Assembly: GCA_035716025.1 (NCBI GenBank)
Contig: DASTKH010000062.1
Coordinates: 1 to 42,206, forward strand
Source: JADGHE01 sp035716025
GTDB lineage: Bacteria; Pseudomonadota; Alphaproteobacteria; Rhizobiales; Xanthobacteraceae
DNA: 42,206 nt
Reading direction: 5' to 3'
Shown: one piece after another, positions 34,208 to 42,206 of the stretch
How positions within the stretch are numbered: position 1 is the first letter of the stretch
How the letters are laid out: every line of letters begins with the position of its first letter
Notes under the pieces: model-generated
Told to the model about the DNA's origin: nothing
Database searches by the model: none
What the model saw: only the letters and a program-made list of their open reading frames with translations
Translations under genes and position numbers: made by a program

Positions 34208-35320
34208 ATGCCGGCCGAAGCCAAAACGCCCGTTTCGCTCATCGCCCACGGGGCTGGACGTCTGCCGGCGGTCGACGTCGACAGCTACAATATCGAGATC
34301 AAGGACAACGGAGAGTTTCTCGGCGACCGCGCCAACAAGAACGCGTTCCAGACGATCCTTGATGATCTGCGCAAGCCGCTCGCCAAGCTCAATTCCGATC
34401 CGTTCGGCCAAACCCCGACCGCAGAGGTCGGCAAGAAGACGATCGACAAGGCCTTGAGCGGCGAGGATCCCGACGCGGCAGGCCTCGTGCACGGCGCGAT
34501 CGAGGCGTTCGCGCAGGAATTCGCCTTGGTCACCCGGCACCTTCTGCGTACGAAGGCCTGGCGCGACACCTCCCGCATCGTCGTCGGCGGCGGACTGCGC
34601 GACAGCCAGTACGGCGAGCTCGCCATCGGCCGGGCCGGCGTGATCCTGAAGGCTCAAGGGATCGACGTCGATTTCAGCCCGATCCGCCACCATCCAGACG
34701 ATGCCGGCCTGATCGGGGCGGTTCAGCTCGCACCGTCCTGGATTTTCGCAGGCCACGACAGCATCCTGGCTGCGGATATCGGCGGAACCAATATCCGCGC
34801 CGGGGTGGTGACGCTCAATCGCAAGAAGGCGGACGATCTGACCAGGGCTTCCGTGTGGAAGCGCGACTTGTGGCGCCATGCCGAAGACCGGCCGAAACGG
34901 GACGAAGCGGTGGAACGCCTGGTCGCCATGCTGAAGAAGCTCATCGCGCAGGCCGGAAGGGAAGGCTTCAAGCTGGCCCCGTTCATCGGCATCGGCTGCC
35001 CCGGCAAGATCGAACCCGACGGTTCCATCGTGCGCGGCGCCCAGAACCTGCCCGGCAACTGGGAAGCAGCGCGCTTCAACCTGCCGCAAGCGCTCGCCGC
35101 CGCAATCCGCCATATCGGCGACCACGAAACGGTGATCGTCATGCACAACGATGCCGTGGTCCAGGGCTTGAGCGAAGCCCCGTTCATGCGCGACGTTGCG
35201 CACTGGGGCGTGCTGACAATCGGCACCGGTCTCGGGAATGCACGCTTCACGAACCGGGCGGCCGGCAACGGCCGCGGCAAGACCGGCAAGGACGACAGGG
35301 CGGGTTCGAAAAGGGGCTGA
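34208..35320 (+). CDS. ROK-like sugar kinase-fold protein with circularly permuted motif order
   Basis: The 370-residue protein contains all main ROK/hexokinase-fold motifs, in an unusual order. Residues 124-129 (IVVGGG) look like the adenosine motif and 164-175 (DDAGLIGAVQLA) like the usual C-terminal end of a ROK kinase. Only then comes phosphate-1, DIGGTNIRAG at 190-199, the GIGCPG to LPGNW block at 261-285, the catalytic HNDA with Asp315, and phosphate-2, GTGLGN at 339-344. The CxxGxxGCxxC zinc site of many ROK proteins is absent. Residues 351-370 are a basic glycine-rich tail. Kinase activity and substrate are unproven. It is followed one base later by a DUF1330 gene. Confidence 0.85.
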   Translation: MPAEAKTPVSLIAHGAGRLPAVDVDSYNIEIKDNGEFLGDRANKNAFQTILDDLRKPLAKLNSDPFGQTPTAEVGKKTIDKALSGEDPDAAGLVHGAIEAFAQEFALVTRHLLRTKAWRDTSRIVVGGGLRDSQYGELAIGRAGVILKAQGIDVDFSPIRHHPDDAGLIGAVQLAPSWIFAGHDSILAADIGGTNIRAGVVTLNRKKADDLTRASVWKRDLWRHAEDRPKRDEAVERLVAMLKKLIAQAGREGFKLAPFIGIGCPGKIEPDGSIVRGAQNLPGNWEAARFNLPQALAAAIRHIGDHETVIVMHNDAVVQGLSEAPFMRDVAHWGVLTIGTGLGNARFTNRAAGNGRGKTGKDDRAGSKRG

Positions 35321-35321
35321 G

Positions 35322-35909
35322 ATGATGCAGTATCTGATCTGGGGATCCGCAACGCTTCCGGTCGGGGCGGTGCGGGACGGCGGGGCGCATGCGCTCGCAT
35401 CCGGCGAAATGCTGGTGCTTGAAGGGCCCTGGCCGCTCGCGCCGACCTCGCTCGCCTATCTCGCCGCGGACGACAAGCTCGCGGGCCTGGCGCCGCTTGC
35501 AAAGGAGACCGCGGGCGCCTTCGCGGTCGAAGGATTCGCCGCGCCCTCCGACGGCCGTGCCTTTGTGATCGCCGCCCACAAGATGCGGGATGCGGCCGCC
35601 TTTCGCCCGTATGCGGAGGCAATCCCGGCGCTGCTCGCACGCTTTGGTGTGCGTTCGCTCGCCCGCGGCGGAAAGGTGACGCCGCTCGCCGGCTCCTTCG
35701 TGCCGGATCGCGGCGTGGTGCTGGAGTTTCCGAGTGTGGAGGCCGTGCTCGACTTCTATATGTCGGACGTCTACGCCCCGCTTCTCGCTCTCCGTCTGCG
35801 TACGACCGATCCGCGGTTTGTCGTGCTCTCGCGCGAGGGGACGATTCCGACATCCGTGCGCGCGCGGGCCGATGCCTTTCTCCGCGCGCGGGAGGGCGCC
35901 GCGCCCTGA
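35322..35909 (+). CDS. DUF1330-domain protein
   Basis: This 195-residue protein has a DUF1330 domain at about 78-172: an initial strand RAFVIAAHKM, AAFRPYAEAIPALLARFGVRSLARGG in the middle (read in parts) and LEFPSVEAVLDFYMS, the typical dimeric alpha/beta-barrel pattern. The preceding 75 residues are not typical of the domain and might be a diverged second copy. No catalytic role is established for DUF1330. ATG 35322 follows the ROK-like stop by one base with AAAAGGGG upstream, which suggests translational coupling; the longer reading inside the upstream gene is rejected. Confidence 0.82.
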   Translation: MMQYLIWGSATLPVGAVRDGGAHALASGEMLVLEGPWPLAPTSLAYLAADDKLAGLAPLAKETAGAFAVEGFAAPSDGRAFVIAAHKMRDAAAFRPYAEAIPALLARFGVRSLARGGKVTPLAGSFVPDRGVVLEFPSVEAVLDFYMSDVYAPLLALRLRTTDPRFVVLSREGTIPTSVRARADAFLRAREGAAP

Positions 35910-35911
35910 CG

Positions 35912-35927
35912 CCGGCCTTACGGCCGG
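35912..35927. terminator. Short hairpin between convergent genes
   Basis: CCGGCC-TTAC-GGCCGG is a perfect six-base-pair hairpin that fills the 25-nt gap between the DUF1330 and DUF2934 stop codons. No T run is present on either side. It may act as a weak bidirectional terminator or an mRNA 3' end barrier. Confidence 0.45.
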
Positions 35928-35934
35928 GCGCGGC

Positions 35935-36258
35935 TCAGCGCGGCTTTCGCGCGGTGTTCTCCTCTGCGAGCGCCTTCCGGGACGGGAATTCCTGCTCGTC
36001 CTGATCCGTCAGGGTCGGAAATTCGCCGGCGTTCTCTACGGCCTCGATCGGCTCTACCGGCTCCCCGCTCGGGCCGAGACTGTCCGGGTCCGGAACGGGC
36101 TCCAACGCCGATGCGTAGTTGTCTTCGATGGCGATGAGCTCGCTCGCCTTGTCCCAATAGTCCTGCGCGCGTCCTTCGGGACGTCCGTCTTCTTCCCAGA
36201 GCTGGTAAGCGCGGCGGCGAATGCGCACGTTCCTTTCGGCCTCTTCACGCTCTTTCAT
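35935..36258 (-). CDS. DUF2934-domain small protein
   Basis: The 107-residue acidic soluble protein has a DUF2934 motif at residues 8-45: RIRRRAYQLWEEDGRPEG followed by DYWDKASELI. The rest (46-107) is rich in Pro, Glu and Asp and probably disordered. The function of the domain is unknown; such genes often accompany trehalose, glycogen or stress genes. Its ATG overlaps the treY stop (ATGA) and AAGGAG lies 10 bases upstream inside treY, so it is translated as the last member of the trehalose operon. Longer in-frame readings within treY are rejected. Confidence 0.83.
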   Translation of the reverse strand: MKEREEAERNVRIRRRAYQLWEEDGRPEGRAQDYWDKASELIAIEDNYASALEPVPDPDSLGPSGEPVEPIEAVENAGEFPTLTDQDEQEFPSRKALAEENTARKPR

Positions 36259-39098
36259 TGTTCCGTCTCCTTGCGGCTGTCGCCGGGAGAACGGCGGCCG
36301 GAAGAGCGGGTTCCGCTCGCCGCTTGCGCCTCGAAAAGGGCGACCGGGACGGCGCGGAACAGCTCGGCCGCAGGAACGACCCCTCCGCGCAGGACGGCGC
36401 CCTCTTGCAGCGCGGAATGCAGCACCGGCCAGGGCGTAAGATCGACCGCGGCGTCCCACGCCTCGCCTGCGCACCAGCGCCGCCCGCCTTGCGTCGTTGC
36501 CCCGAAGTGTCGGCCGACCACGACGACCACACTGTCGCGCCCGCTCCGGCGTGCAAAGGCGAGCACGTGGCCGGCATCCGCTCCCGCAACCGCAAGGGGA
36601 CGGTACTCGCCGTCGGCAAACACATGCGGAAGGCGCTCACGCGCCGCGAGGAGGCGCCGCGCCAGCGCGAGCTTGACCTGCCCGTCCGTCCAGTTCGCGG
36701 CGAGTGCGGGCCAGTCGCAGCCCGGCGCGAGGTCGCGAAGCGCTTCGGCTCTGCGGGCGAAATCCACCGGCCGCCGGTTGTCGGGGTCGACCAGCGACAG
36801 ATCCCAGAACTCGCTGCCCTGATAGAAATCCGGCACGCCCGGCATCGTCGCCTTCAATGCGAGCTGCGCAAGGCCGGTGAGCGCGCCGACGAGGGCGAGG
36901 CGGCGGGCGAAGGCGGAGAAGGATTCGAGAAACGCCTCCGAGCGCGCCGGATCGAGCACGGCCCGCACAAAGGCCGAAAGTCCCGCTTCGTAGCCTTCGT
37001 CGGGATGAATCCAGCTCGTCTCAAGCTTGCCTTCGCGCGCCGCCTTCACGGCATAGGCTTCCATGCGGGCAGCAAAATCGTCGGCCTGCGGTTCGCCGAG
37101 CGGCCAGGCGCCCGCGAAGGCCTGGTAGAGCATGTATTCGTGCCCGCGCGAGGGCACGCGCAGCGTGCCCTCGGTGGCGACGAAACGGGCATTCATCTGC
37201 CGCCAACCCTCGACGAGCACGCTCCATTCCTCGGCAAACTCCGGGAGCGTGAGCAGACGCGCCCGCGCATCTTCGCCCCGCTTGGTGTCGTGGGTTGCGG
37301 TTGCGGTCAGTCCGTGCGGCGCGGTTCGTGCACGCGCCGCAAGGCGCCGATGGAATGCCTCCGGCGACAAGGCCGGCAGGGTCGGGTCGTTGCCCACCTC
37401 GTTCAGCGCCAGCAGATGGAAGTGGCGGTAGAAGGCGGTGTCCTCAAGCGACTTCGCCATCATCGGCCCGGTGAACTGCTGCACCTTGAGGGAGAATTGC
37501 CGCACGCGCGCGCGGCTGTAGCCGGTGCGGCCCGGCGCAACGAGATCGCGCGTCAACGCCTCCTGCAACAGGTCGAAAATCGCCTCGTCCGGACCGAACC
37601 ATTGCCCGCGCGCCGCCGCGATCGCGCGCGCGATCGTCTCCCGATCGGCCGCCGTCGCACCGTCGACCGTCACATAGGTCCGGTAGACCGGAAAGTTGAT
37701 GACGAAAAGTTCCAGTGCCGCCCCCAGCCGGTCGGCGGTAAAATCGCGCGTGCGCCAATGGCCGGCGGCGATGCGCGCAAGCAGCCGCACCAGGACGGTG
37801 AACTCACTCGCGAGGATTGTGTGCAGCACCCGGCGTTTGGCCTGTTCGAGCACGCCCTCGAAGGGCACCGTGCTGCCGGTGAAGGCGCGCGCCGTCTCAT
37901 CGAGCTGCGCCATGCCCGAAGGGGCGAGGAGCGCCCGCGAAATGGCATTGAGCCATTCGTAGCCGGTCGTTCCGGAAATGCCGGGAAAGCGCGGCATCGC
38001 CTCCCCTTCCCCGAGGATCTTTTCGACCACCACGTAGAAAGGTCCCGCGCGGGCGGCAGGGCGCGCCGAACGCACCAGCCGCTGCAGGCGCCGGCAATAG
38101 CGGATCGGATTCTGCAATCCGTCGATGTGGTCGAGACGCAGGCCCTGAAGCCTGTCTTCCGCGATGAGTCGCAGCACCAGCCGGTGCACCGCTGCGAAAG
38201 TGCGCAGGTTCTCGACGGCGATGCCGGCGAGGTCGTTCACGTCGAAGAAGCGGCGATAGTTGATTTCGGAGCCCGCCACGCGCCAATGCGCGACCCGATA
38301 ATGCTGCCGCTCGAGCAGCCGGTGCAACGCGAGCACAGCGGCGCGCCCGCCCTCGGCCGGGCCGTAGGCGGAAAGCCCCCGCGCGATGATGTCCGCGCCT
38401 CCGGCAACGGCGGCGATCGCGGCCTTGTAGGCCGGCGCCTCGCCCCGCGTCGGATCGGCGGGGCGCGGGTAGCGCTGCGCGAGCGTGAGCAGCGCCTGCC
38501 CCGCTTCCGTGTTCGCGGCATTCGCCGCCGCGACAACGGTGCGGAGAATGTCGCCGTAGCGGTTGGGCCGGATAGGCAAGCGGTGCTCGAAATACCAGGC
38601 CGAGAAGCTTCCCTCCTTGGGATCGTAGCGCAGCGCGATCTCGCCGGCTTCGAGCGCATCTCCGTAGGGCTTTCCCAGGATAGGCAGAAGCACGCCGCCT
38701 TCGGCCTTGAACGGCAGCGTCTCCCAGGCAATTTCAAAGAACGCGGCATAGGGCGACCTCTGCCCCCATTCCAGTACGTCGAGCCACCAGCCGTTGTCCG
38801 CGCGGTGGACGGCCATGTGATTCGGCACGAAATCGAGGATCAACCCCATGTCAGCCTCCGCGAGCGCACGCGAAAGCCGCTCGAAGGCCTCTTCCCCGCC
38901 GAATTCGGGGTTGAGCTTGGCGTGATCGACGATGTCATAACCGTGCAGGCTGCCGGCACGCGCCTTCAGGAACGGAGAGGCGTAGAGATGGCTGATGCCG
39001 AGCGCACGCAGATAGGGAACGAGGCGCGCCGCATCGTCGAAGGTGAAATCCTGTGTGAGTTGCAGCCGATAGGTGGCGCGCGGCACGGCGGGCGGCAT
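36255..39098 (-). CDS. treY: Maltooligosyl trehalose synthase
   Basis: This 947-residue GH13 enzyme isomerises the reducing-end alpha-1,4 bond of maltooligosaccharides to the alpha-1,1 bond of trehalose. The N terminus PRATYRLQLTQDFTF and SHLYASPFLKARAGSLHGYD are TreY hallmarks; FVPNHMAV lies near 90-97, and LRLDHIDGL at about 330 contains the nucleophile aspartate. The long middle region is typical of rhizobial TreY. ATG 39098 overlaps the treZ stop by one base (ATGA), and the gene's own stop overlaps the DUF2934 start. The longer in-frame reading into treZ lacks family similarity. Confidence 0.95.
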   Translation of the reverse strand: MPPAVPRATYRLQLTQDFTFDDAARLVPYLRALGISHLYASPFLKARAGSLHGYDIVDHAKLNPEFGGEEAFERLSRALAEADMGLILDFVPNHMAVHRADNGWWLDVLEWGQRSPYAAFFEIAWETLPFKAEGGVLLPILGKPYGDALEAGEIALRYDPKEGSFSAWYFEHRLPIRPNRYGDILRTVVAAANAANTEAGQALLTLAQRYPRPADPTRGEAPAYKAAIAAVAGGADIIARGLSAYGPAEGGRAAVLALHRLLERQHYRVAHWRVAGSEINYRRFFDVNDLAGIAVENLRTFAAVHRLVLRLIAEDRLQGLRLDHIDGLQNPIRYCRRLQRLVRSARPAARAGPFYVVVEKILGEGEAMPRFPGISGTTGYEWLNAISRALLAPSGMAQLDETARAFTGSTVPFEGVLEQAKRRVLHTILASEFTVLVRLLARIAAGHWRTRDFTADRLGAALELFVINFPVYRTYVTVDGATAADRETIARAIAAARGQWFGPDEAIFDLLQEALTRDLVAPGRTGYSRARVRQFSLKVQQFTGPMMAKSLEDTAFYRHFHLLALNEVGNDPTLPALSPEAFHRRLAARARTAPHGLTATATHDTKRGEDARARLLTLPEFAEEWSVLVEGWRQMNARFVATEGTLRVPSRGHEYMLYQAFAGAWPLGEPQADDFAARMEAYAVKAAREGKLETSWIHPDEGYEAGLSAFVRAVLDPARSEAFLESFSAFARRLALVGALTGLAQLALKATMPGVPDFYQGSEFWDLSLVDPDNRRPVDFARRAEALRDLAPGCDWPALAANWTDGQVKLALARRLLAARERLPHVFADGEYRPLAVAGADAGHVLAFARRSGRDSVVVVVGRHFGATTQGGRRWCAGEAWDAAVDLTPWPVLHSALQEGAVLRGGVVPAAELFRAVPVALFEAQAASGTRSSGRRSPGDSRKETEQ

Positions 39099-40870
39099 CA
39101 GAGCGGCTCCGCCAACCAGAAGACGGACCACGGCGGCAGGCGCGCCGGCGGTTCGCCGCCCCAGAAGGGAACCCGAGCGCCGAATCCCGGCGGCCGCTCG
39201 CAGACCTCCGGGCCAAGATTGGCAACAAGTTCGAGCCGCGCCGCGCTCCCGTTCATCCACCCCACGGCCACGGCGTGCCCCTCGCTCCGCGCCATCGCCA
39301 AAGCGGTTTCGAGCTGCGGAAGAAGCGGGCCGATCACGCGCCGCCGCACGGCGAGGAGTTCGCGCACACGGGCGAGACGAGCCGCGTGCGGCGGGCGGGT
39401 GCGCGCGCTCCAATCGAGAACGGCTGCACGGAAGGTCTCCTCCGCGAGCGGATCGGGAATGGTTGCGCCGTCGCATGCGGTGAAATGCGCGGCAAATTCC
39501 CGGCTACGGCCCTGCCGCACCGCCTCTCCGAGCGCGCCGGCGAAATCGCAGAAGAACGGAAACGGCTCGGTGGCGCCCCATTCCTCGCCCATGAAGAGGA
39601 GCGGCGGCGACGGCGCAAGCAGGGTGACGGCGAGTGCGGCGTCGATGGCTTCGGGTGCGGCGAGCGTCGTCAAGCGCTCGCCGAAGGCGCGGTTGCCGAT
39701 TTGATCGTGGTTCTGCAGGAAGGTGACGAAAGCCGTCGGCGGCAGCCCCGCGGTCGGCTCGCCGCGCGGCGCGCCGCCGCGATGGCGCGAGGGCTCACCC
39801 TGATAGACGAAGCCGCGTGAAAGCGCCTGCGCGATCTGCCGGCGCGAGTCGCCGCGATAATCGCCGTAATAGCCCGCCTCCTCTCCGGTCAGCAGGACAT
39901 GCCAAGCGTGGTGATAATCGTCGTTCCACTGCGCGCGATATCGTCCTTCGGGCGTGACCGTTCGCGGGTCAAGCAGCGAGGCGCGGTTGTCGTCGTTCTC
40001 GAGGACGAGATGGATCGTGCGGCCGCTTTCGCGAGCGAACGCTCCCACGGCCCGGCTTAGCTCCTCAAGAACGGACGGCTCGCCCGGCTCGACGATCGCG
40101 TGAACCGCATCGAGGCGCAGACCGTCGAAACGGTATCGTGCAAGCCAATGCAGTGCGTTCTCGATCGCGAAAGCGCGCACTTCCGGCACGCGATAGTCGA
40201 TCGCATCACCCCACGGCGTCGTGTGATGGGCGGTGAAGAATTGCGGCGCGTAGCGGCCGAGATAATTCCCCTCCGGGCCGAAATGGTTATAGACGACGTC
40301 GAGAAACACCATGAGGCCGCACCCGTGTGCAGCGTCGACGAGGCTCTTGAGATCCTCGGGTCGGCCGTAGGCGCTGTCGGGCACAAAAGACAGAACGCCG
40401 TCGTACCCCCAGTTGCGTGCGCCCGCGAAGTCGGCGACCGGCATGAGTTCGATCGCCGTGATGCCGCTTGCGGCGACATCCGCCAGGCGCGAAATCGCGC
40501 TGCGGAACGTGCCCTCTGGGGTGAAGGTGCCGACGTGCAGCTCGAGAAACACGGCCTCGTGCCACGGCCGTCCCCTCCAGTCCGGAAACCGCCACGGGAA
40601 CGCGTGATCGACGATTTCGCTTTTCCCATGCACGTCGTCGGGCTGGAAATGCGAAGCCGGGTCGGGCACATCGAGCGTGCCGTCGAGGCGGAAGGCATAA
40701 CGGAAGCCGGGCGCGGCCGTTGGCACGAAGACCTCGAACCAGCCGCCGCGGCGCCGCGTCATCGCGAGTTCGGCGTCGCCGGTGACGGCGACCGCGCCGG
40801 CCGCCGCGGCCCAAAGCCGCAGCGTCGCGCCGCCTTCGGGCTCGAGCTGCGGCCCGAAGCGCGCGCGCAT
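39098..40870 (-). CDS. treZ: Malto-oligosyltrehalose trehalohydrolase
   Basis: The 590-residue GH13 enzyme cuts trehalose from the end made by TreY. It has an N-terminal beta-sandwich domain (1-95), the catalytic barrel with DVVYNHFGPEGNYLG (191-205), nucleophile Asp254 in GLRLDAVHAI, the acid Glu291 in LENDDN, and FLQNHDQIGNRAFG followed later by EWGATEPFPFF, which are TreZ features. It starts one base after the debranching enzyme stop and ends overlapping treY, so the three enzymes are one translationally linked unit that turns glycogen or maltodextrin into free trehalose. Confidence 0.95.
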   Translation of the reverse strand: MRARFGPQLEPEGGATLRLWAAAAGAVAVTGDAELAMTRRRGGWFEVFVPTAAPGFRYAFRLDGTLDVPDPASHFQPDDVHGKSEIVDHAFPWRFPDWRGRPWHEAVFLELHVGTFTPEGTFRSAISRLADVAASGITAIELMPVADFAGARNWGYDGVLSFVPDSAYGRPEDLKSLVDAAHGCGLMVFLDVVYNHFGPEGNYLGRYAPQFFTAHHTTPWGDAIDYRVPEVRAFAIENALHWLARYRFDGLRLDAVHAIVEPGEPSVLEELSRAVGAFARESGRTIHLVLENDDNRASLLDPRTVTPEGRYRAQWNDDYHHAWHVLLTGEEAGYYGDYRGDSRRQIAQALSRGFVYQGEPSRHRGGAPRGEPTAGLPPTAFVTFLQNHDQIGNRAFGERLTTLAAPEAIDAALAVTLLAPSPPLLFMGEEWGATEPFPFFCDFAGALGEAVRQGRSREFAAHFTACDGATIPDPLAEETFRAAVLDWSARTRPPHAARLARVRELLAVRRRVIGPLLPQLETALAMARSEGHAVAVGWMNGSAARLELVANLGPEVCERPPGFGARVPFWGGEPPARLPPWSVFWLAEPL

Positions 40871-40871
40871 G

Positions 40872-42206
40872 TCAACGGCTCCCCGAAAAGACCATGACGG
40901 ACCGCGCGGGAGAGACGGCGCTGCTGCCCGGCTTCGCCGTGCGCGAGGCGAGGCCGTCCGGCTCGACCGTCGCGATTTCGAGGCGCCAGAGGTTCCAGTC
41001 AGGCCAGACCGGCAGCTTGAACGCCACCGGCTCGGCCGCGCCGTTGAGAACGATCAGCAGCGGCCCCGGCGACGGCTCCACCGTGCCGAGCACATAAGCG
41101 AGGAACCGGCCCTCGGGGAAATGCCAGTCCTGCTCGGTCATCTCCTCGCCTTGCGGATTGAACCACATCACCTCGCGCGGCGCGCCGGTTCGCGGCGCCT
41201 GCAGCCAATGCCGCGGCCGCAACTGGGGATAAGTGCGTCGCAGGAGCGCGAGGCTGCGGACGAGCTCGGTGAGATCGTCGCCTTCCCGGCCGAGGCCGGA
41301 CCAGTCGACCCAGCCCACCTCGTTGTCCTGACAATAGGCATTGTTGTTTCCGCCCTGACTGTTGCCGACCTCGTCGCCGGCAAGCAGCAGCGGAACGCCC
41401 TGCGCCAGCATCAGGCAGGCGATCTGCGCGCGCCGCAGCGTCCGCCGCAGCTCGACTATGCTGGGATCGTCTGTCGGCCCTTCGATGCCGCAATTGGTGC
41501 TGTCGTTATGATCGGAGCCATCGCGGTTTTCTTCTCCGTTGGCCTCGTTGTGCTTCGTCTCGTAGCTGACGAGATCGGCGAGCGTGAAGCCGTCGTGCAC
41601 CGTGATGTGATTGATGCTCGCGCGCGGCGCGCGGCCGTGATGCTGAAAGAGATCGGCCGAGCCTGTCATGCGCCGCGCGAGATCGCCGAGCAGACTGCCG
41701 TCGCCGCGCCAGAAGCGGCGCAGCGTGCTGCGATAAGAGTCGTTCCACTCCGACCACTGTGTCGGAAAGTTGCCGACCTGGTAGCCGCCGAGTCCGACGT
41801 CCCAGGGTTCGGCGATGAGCTTCACACGTCCAAGCACCGGGTCCTGGCGAACGGCGGCAAAGAAGGCGGCGTTCCGGTCGAAACCGTGCGGCGTACGTCC
41901 GAGCGTGGTGGCCAGATCGAAGCGAAACCCGTCGACGCGGCAGACCTCGACCCAGTAACGCAGGGAGTCCATCACCATCTGCAGCACGCGCGGATGGGTC
42001 AGATTGAGTGCGTTTCCGGTTCCCGTAAAATCGTCGTAATAGCGCGGCTTGTCGGGCATCAGCCAGTAATAGCTGGCGTTGTCGATGCCCTTGAACGACA
42101 GTGTCGGCCCGAGGTGATTTCCCTCGGCCGTGTGGTTGTAGACGACATCGAGAATGACCTCGAGCCCGGCATCATGAAAGCGCGCGACCATCTCCTTGAA
42201 TTCGGC
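40872..42206 (-). CDS. glgX: Glycogen debranching enzyme GlgX/TreX (5' part outside window)
   Basis: The visible 444 residues are the C-terminal part of a GH13 isoamylase-type debranching enzyme; the reading frame runs open to the window end, so the start lies beyond it. DVVYNHTAEGNHLGPTLSF is near the beginning, the nucleophile aspartate is in GFRFDLATTLGR, the acid in IAEPWDVGLGGYQVG, and HDGFTLADLVSYETKHNEAN is distinctive for GlgX/TreX. It removes alpha-1,6 branches of glycogen to give linear chains for TreY. In this operon it is usually called TreX. Its stop is one base before treZ. Confidence 0.94.
   Translation of the reverse strand, partial: AEFKEMVARFHDAGLEVILDVVYNHTAEGNHLGPTLSFKGIDNASYYWLMPDKPRYYDDFTGTGNALNLTHPRVLQMVMDSLRYWVEVCRVDGFRFDLATTLGRTPHGFDRNAAFFAAVRQDPVLGRVKLIAEPWDVGLGGYQVGNFPTQWSEWNDSYRSTLRRFWRGDGSLLGDLARRMTGSADLFQHHGRAPRASINHITVHDGFTLADLVSYETKHNEANGEENRDGSDHNDSTNCGIEGPTDDPSIVELRRTLRRAQIACLMLAQGVPLLLAGDEVGNSQGGNNNAYCQDNEVGWVDWSGLGREGDDLTELVRSLALLRRTYPQLRPRHWLQAPRTGAPREVMWFNPQGEEMTEQDWHFPEGRFLAYVLGTVEPSPGPLLIVLNGAAEPVAFKLPVWPDWNLWRLEIATVEPDGLASRTAKPGSSAVSPARSVMVFSGSR

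Noticed and set aside
36258..39704. Very long plus-strand open frame (1148 codons) opposite treY and treZ
   Set aside because: It has no recognisable domain, is Arg/Gly/Ala/Glu-rich and mirrors the reverse complement of two clear enzymes; high GC leaves antisense frames open.

Overview
The window is a dense, very GC-rich stretch of bacterial chromosome with no phage, transposon, CRISPR or RNA gene that I can see. The gene set points to an alphaproteobacterium of the Hyphomicrobiales (Rhizobiales) type: a DUF1236 protein, a DUF2934 protein, form II CoxL, a heptose-core LPS cluster, and a ROK-like protein with rearranged motifs that resembles proteins I recall from this order. The genus cannot be fixed from the sequence alone.

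Layout. (1) 19-8248, minus strand: an efflux operon (periplasmic adaptor, then RND pump) running into a CoxL-type molybdenum hydroxylase large subunit, a cytochrome c' and a diheme cytochrome c. No FAD or 2Fe-2S subunit is present. (2) 8286-20652: an envelope block. On the minus strand are hldD, hldE, a transaldolase, a Gfo/Idh/MocA dehydrogenase and murJ. Diverging on the plus strand are waaF, gmhB and waaC, followed by galE and an MsbA-like ABC exporter. Together they make ADP-heptose, add it to the LPS core, supply UDP-galactose and flip lipid-linked precursors. (3) 20777-22873: a fumarylacetoacetase-family hydrolase convergent with an amidase, separated by a strong terminator. (4) 23038-26961, minus strand: a two-gene transsulfuration unit (cystathionine beta-synthase and a gamma-synthase/lyase-type enzyme), then an exported DUF1236 protein with a long charged linker. 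(5) 27178-33823, minus strand: a complete carbohydrate ABC importer (Tat-exported binding protein, two permeases, ATPase) with an SDR and an Ldh2-type dehydrogenase downstream. (6) 34208-35909, plus strand: the ROK-like protein and a DUF1330 protein. (7) 35935-42206, minus strand: a trehalose-from-glycogen operon (treX/glgX, cut by the window end; treZ; treY) ending in a DUF2934 gene, with start/stop overlaps or 1-nt spacing throughout.

The most unusual items are the ROK-like protein at 34208-35320, whose kinase motifs occur in circularly permuted order; the heptosyltransferase at 16426-17613, which has no ATG, GTG or TTG that would keep its first Rossmann strand and probably starts at a CTG fused to the preceding stop; a GmhB phosphatase that has lost three of four zinc ligands; the joint efflux/molybdenum hydroxylase/cytochrome operon; and structured intergenic elements at 8286-8337, 32393-32427 and 33871-33899. 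All functional calls come from reading motifs and family resemblance; no database search was run.
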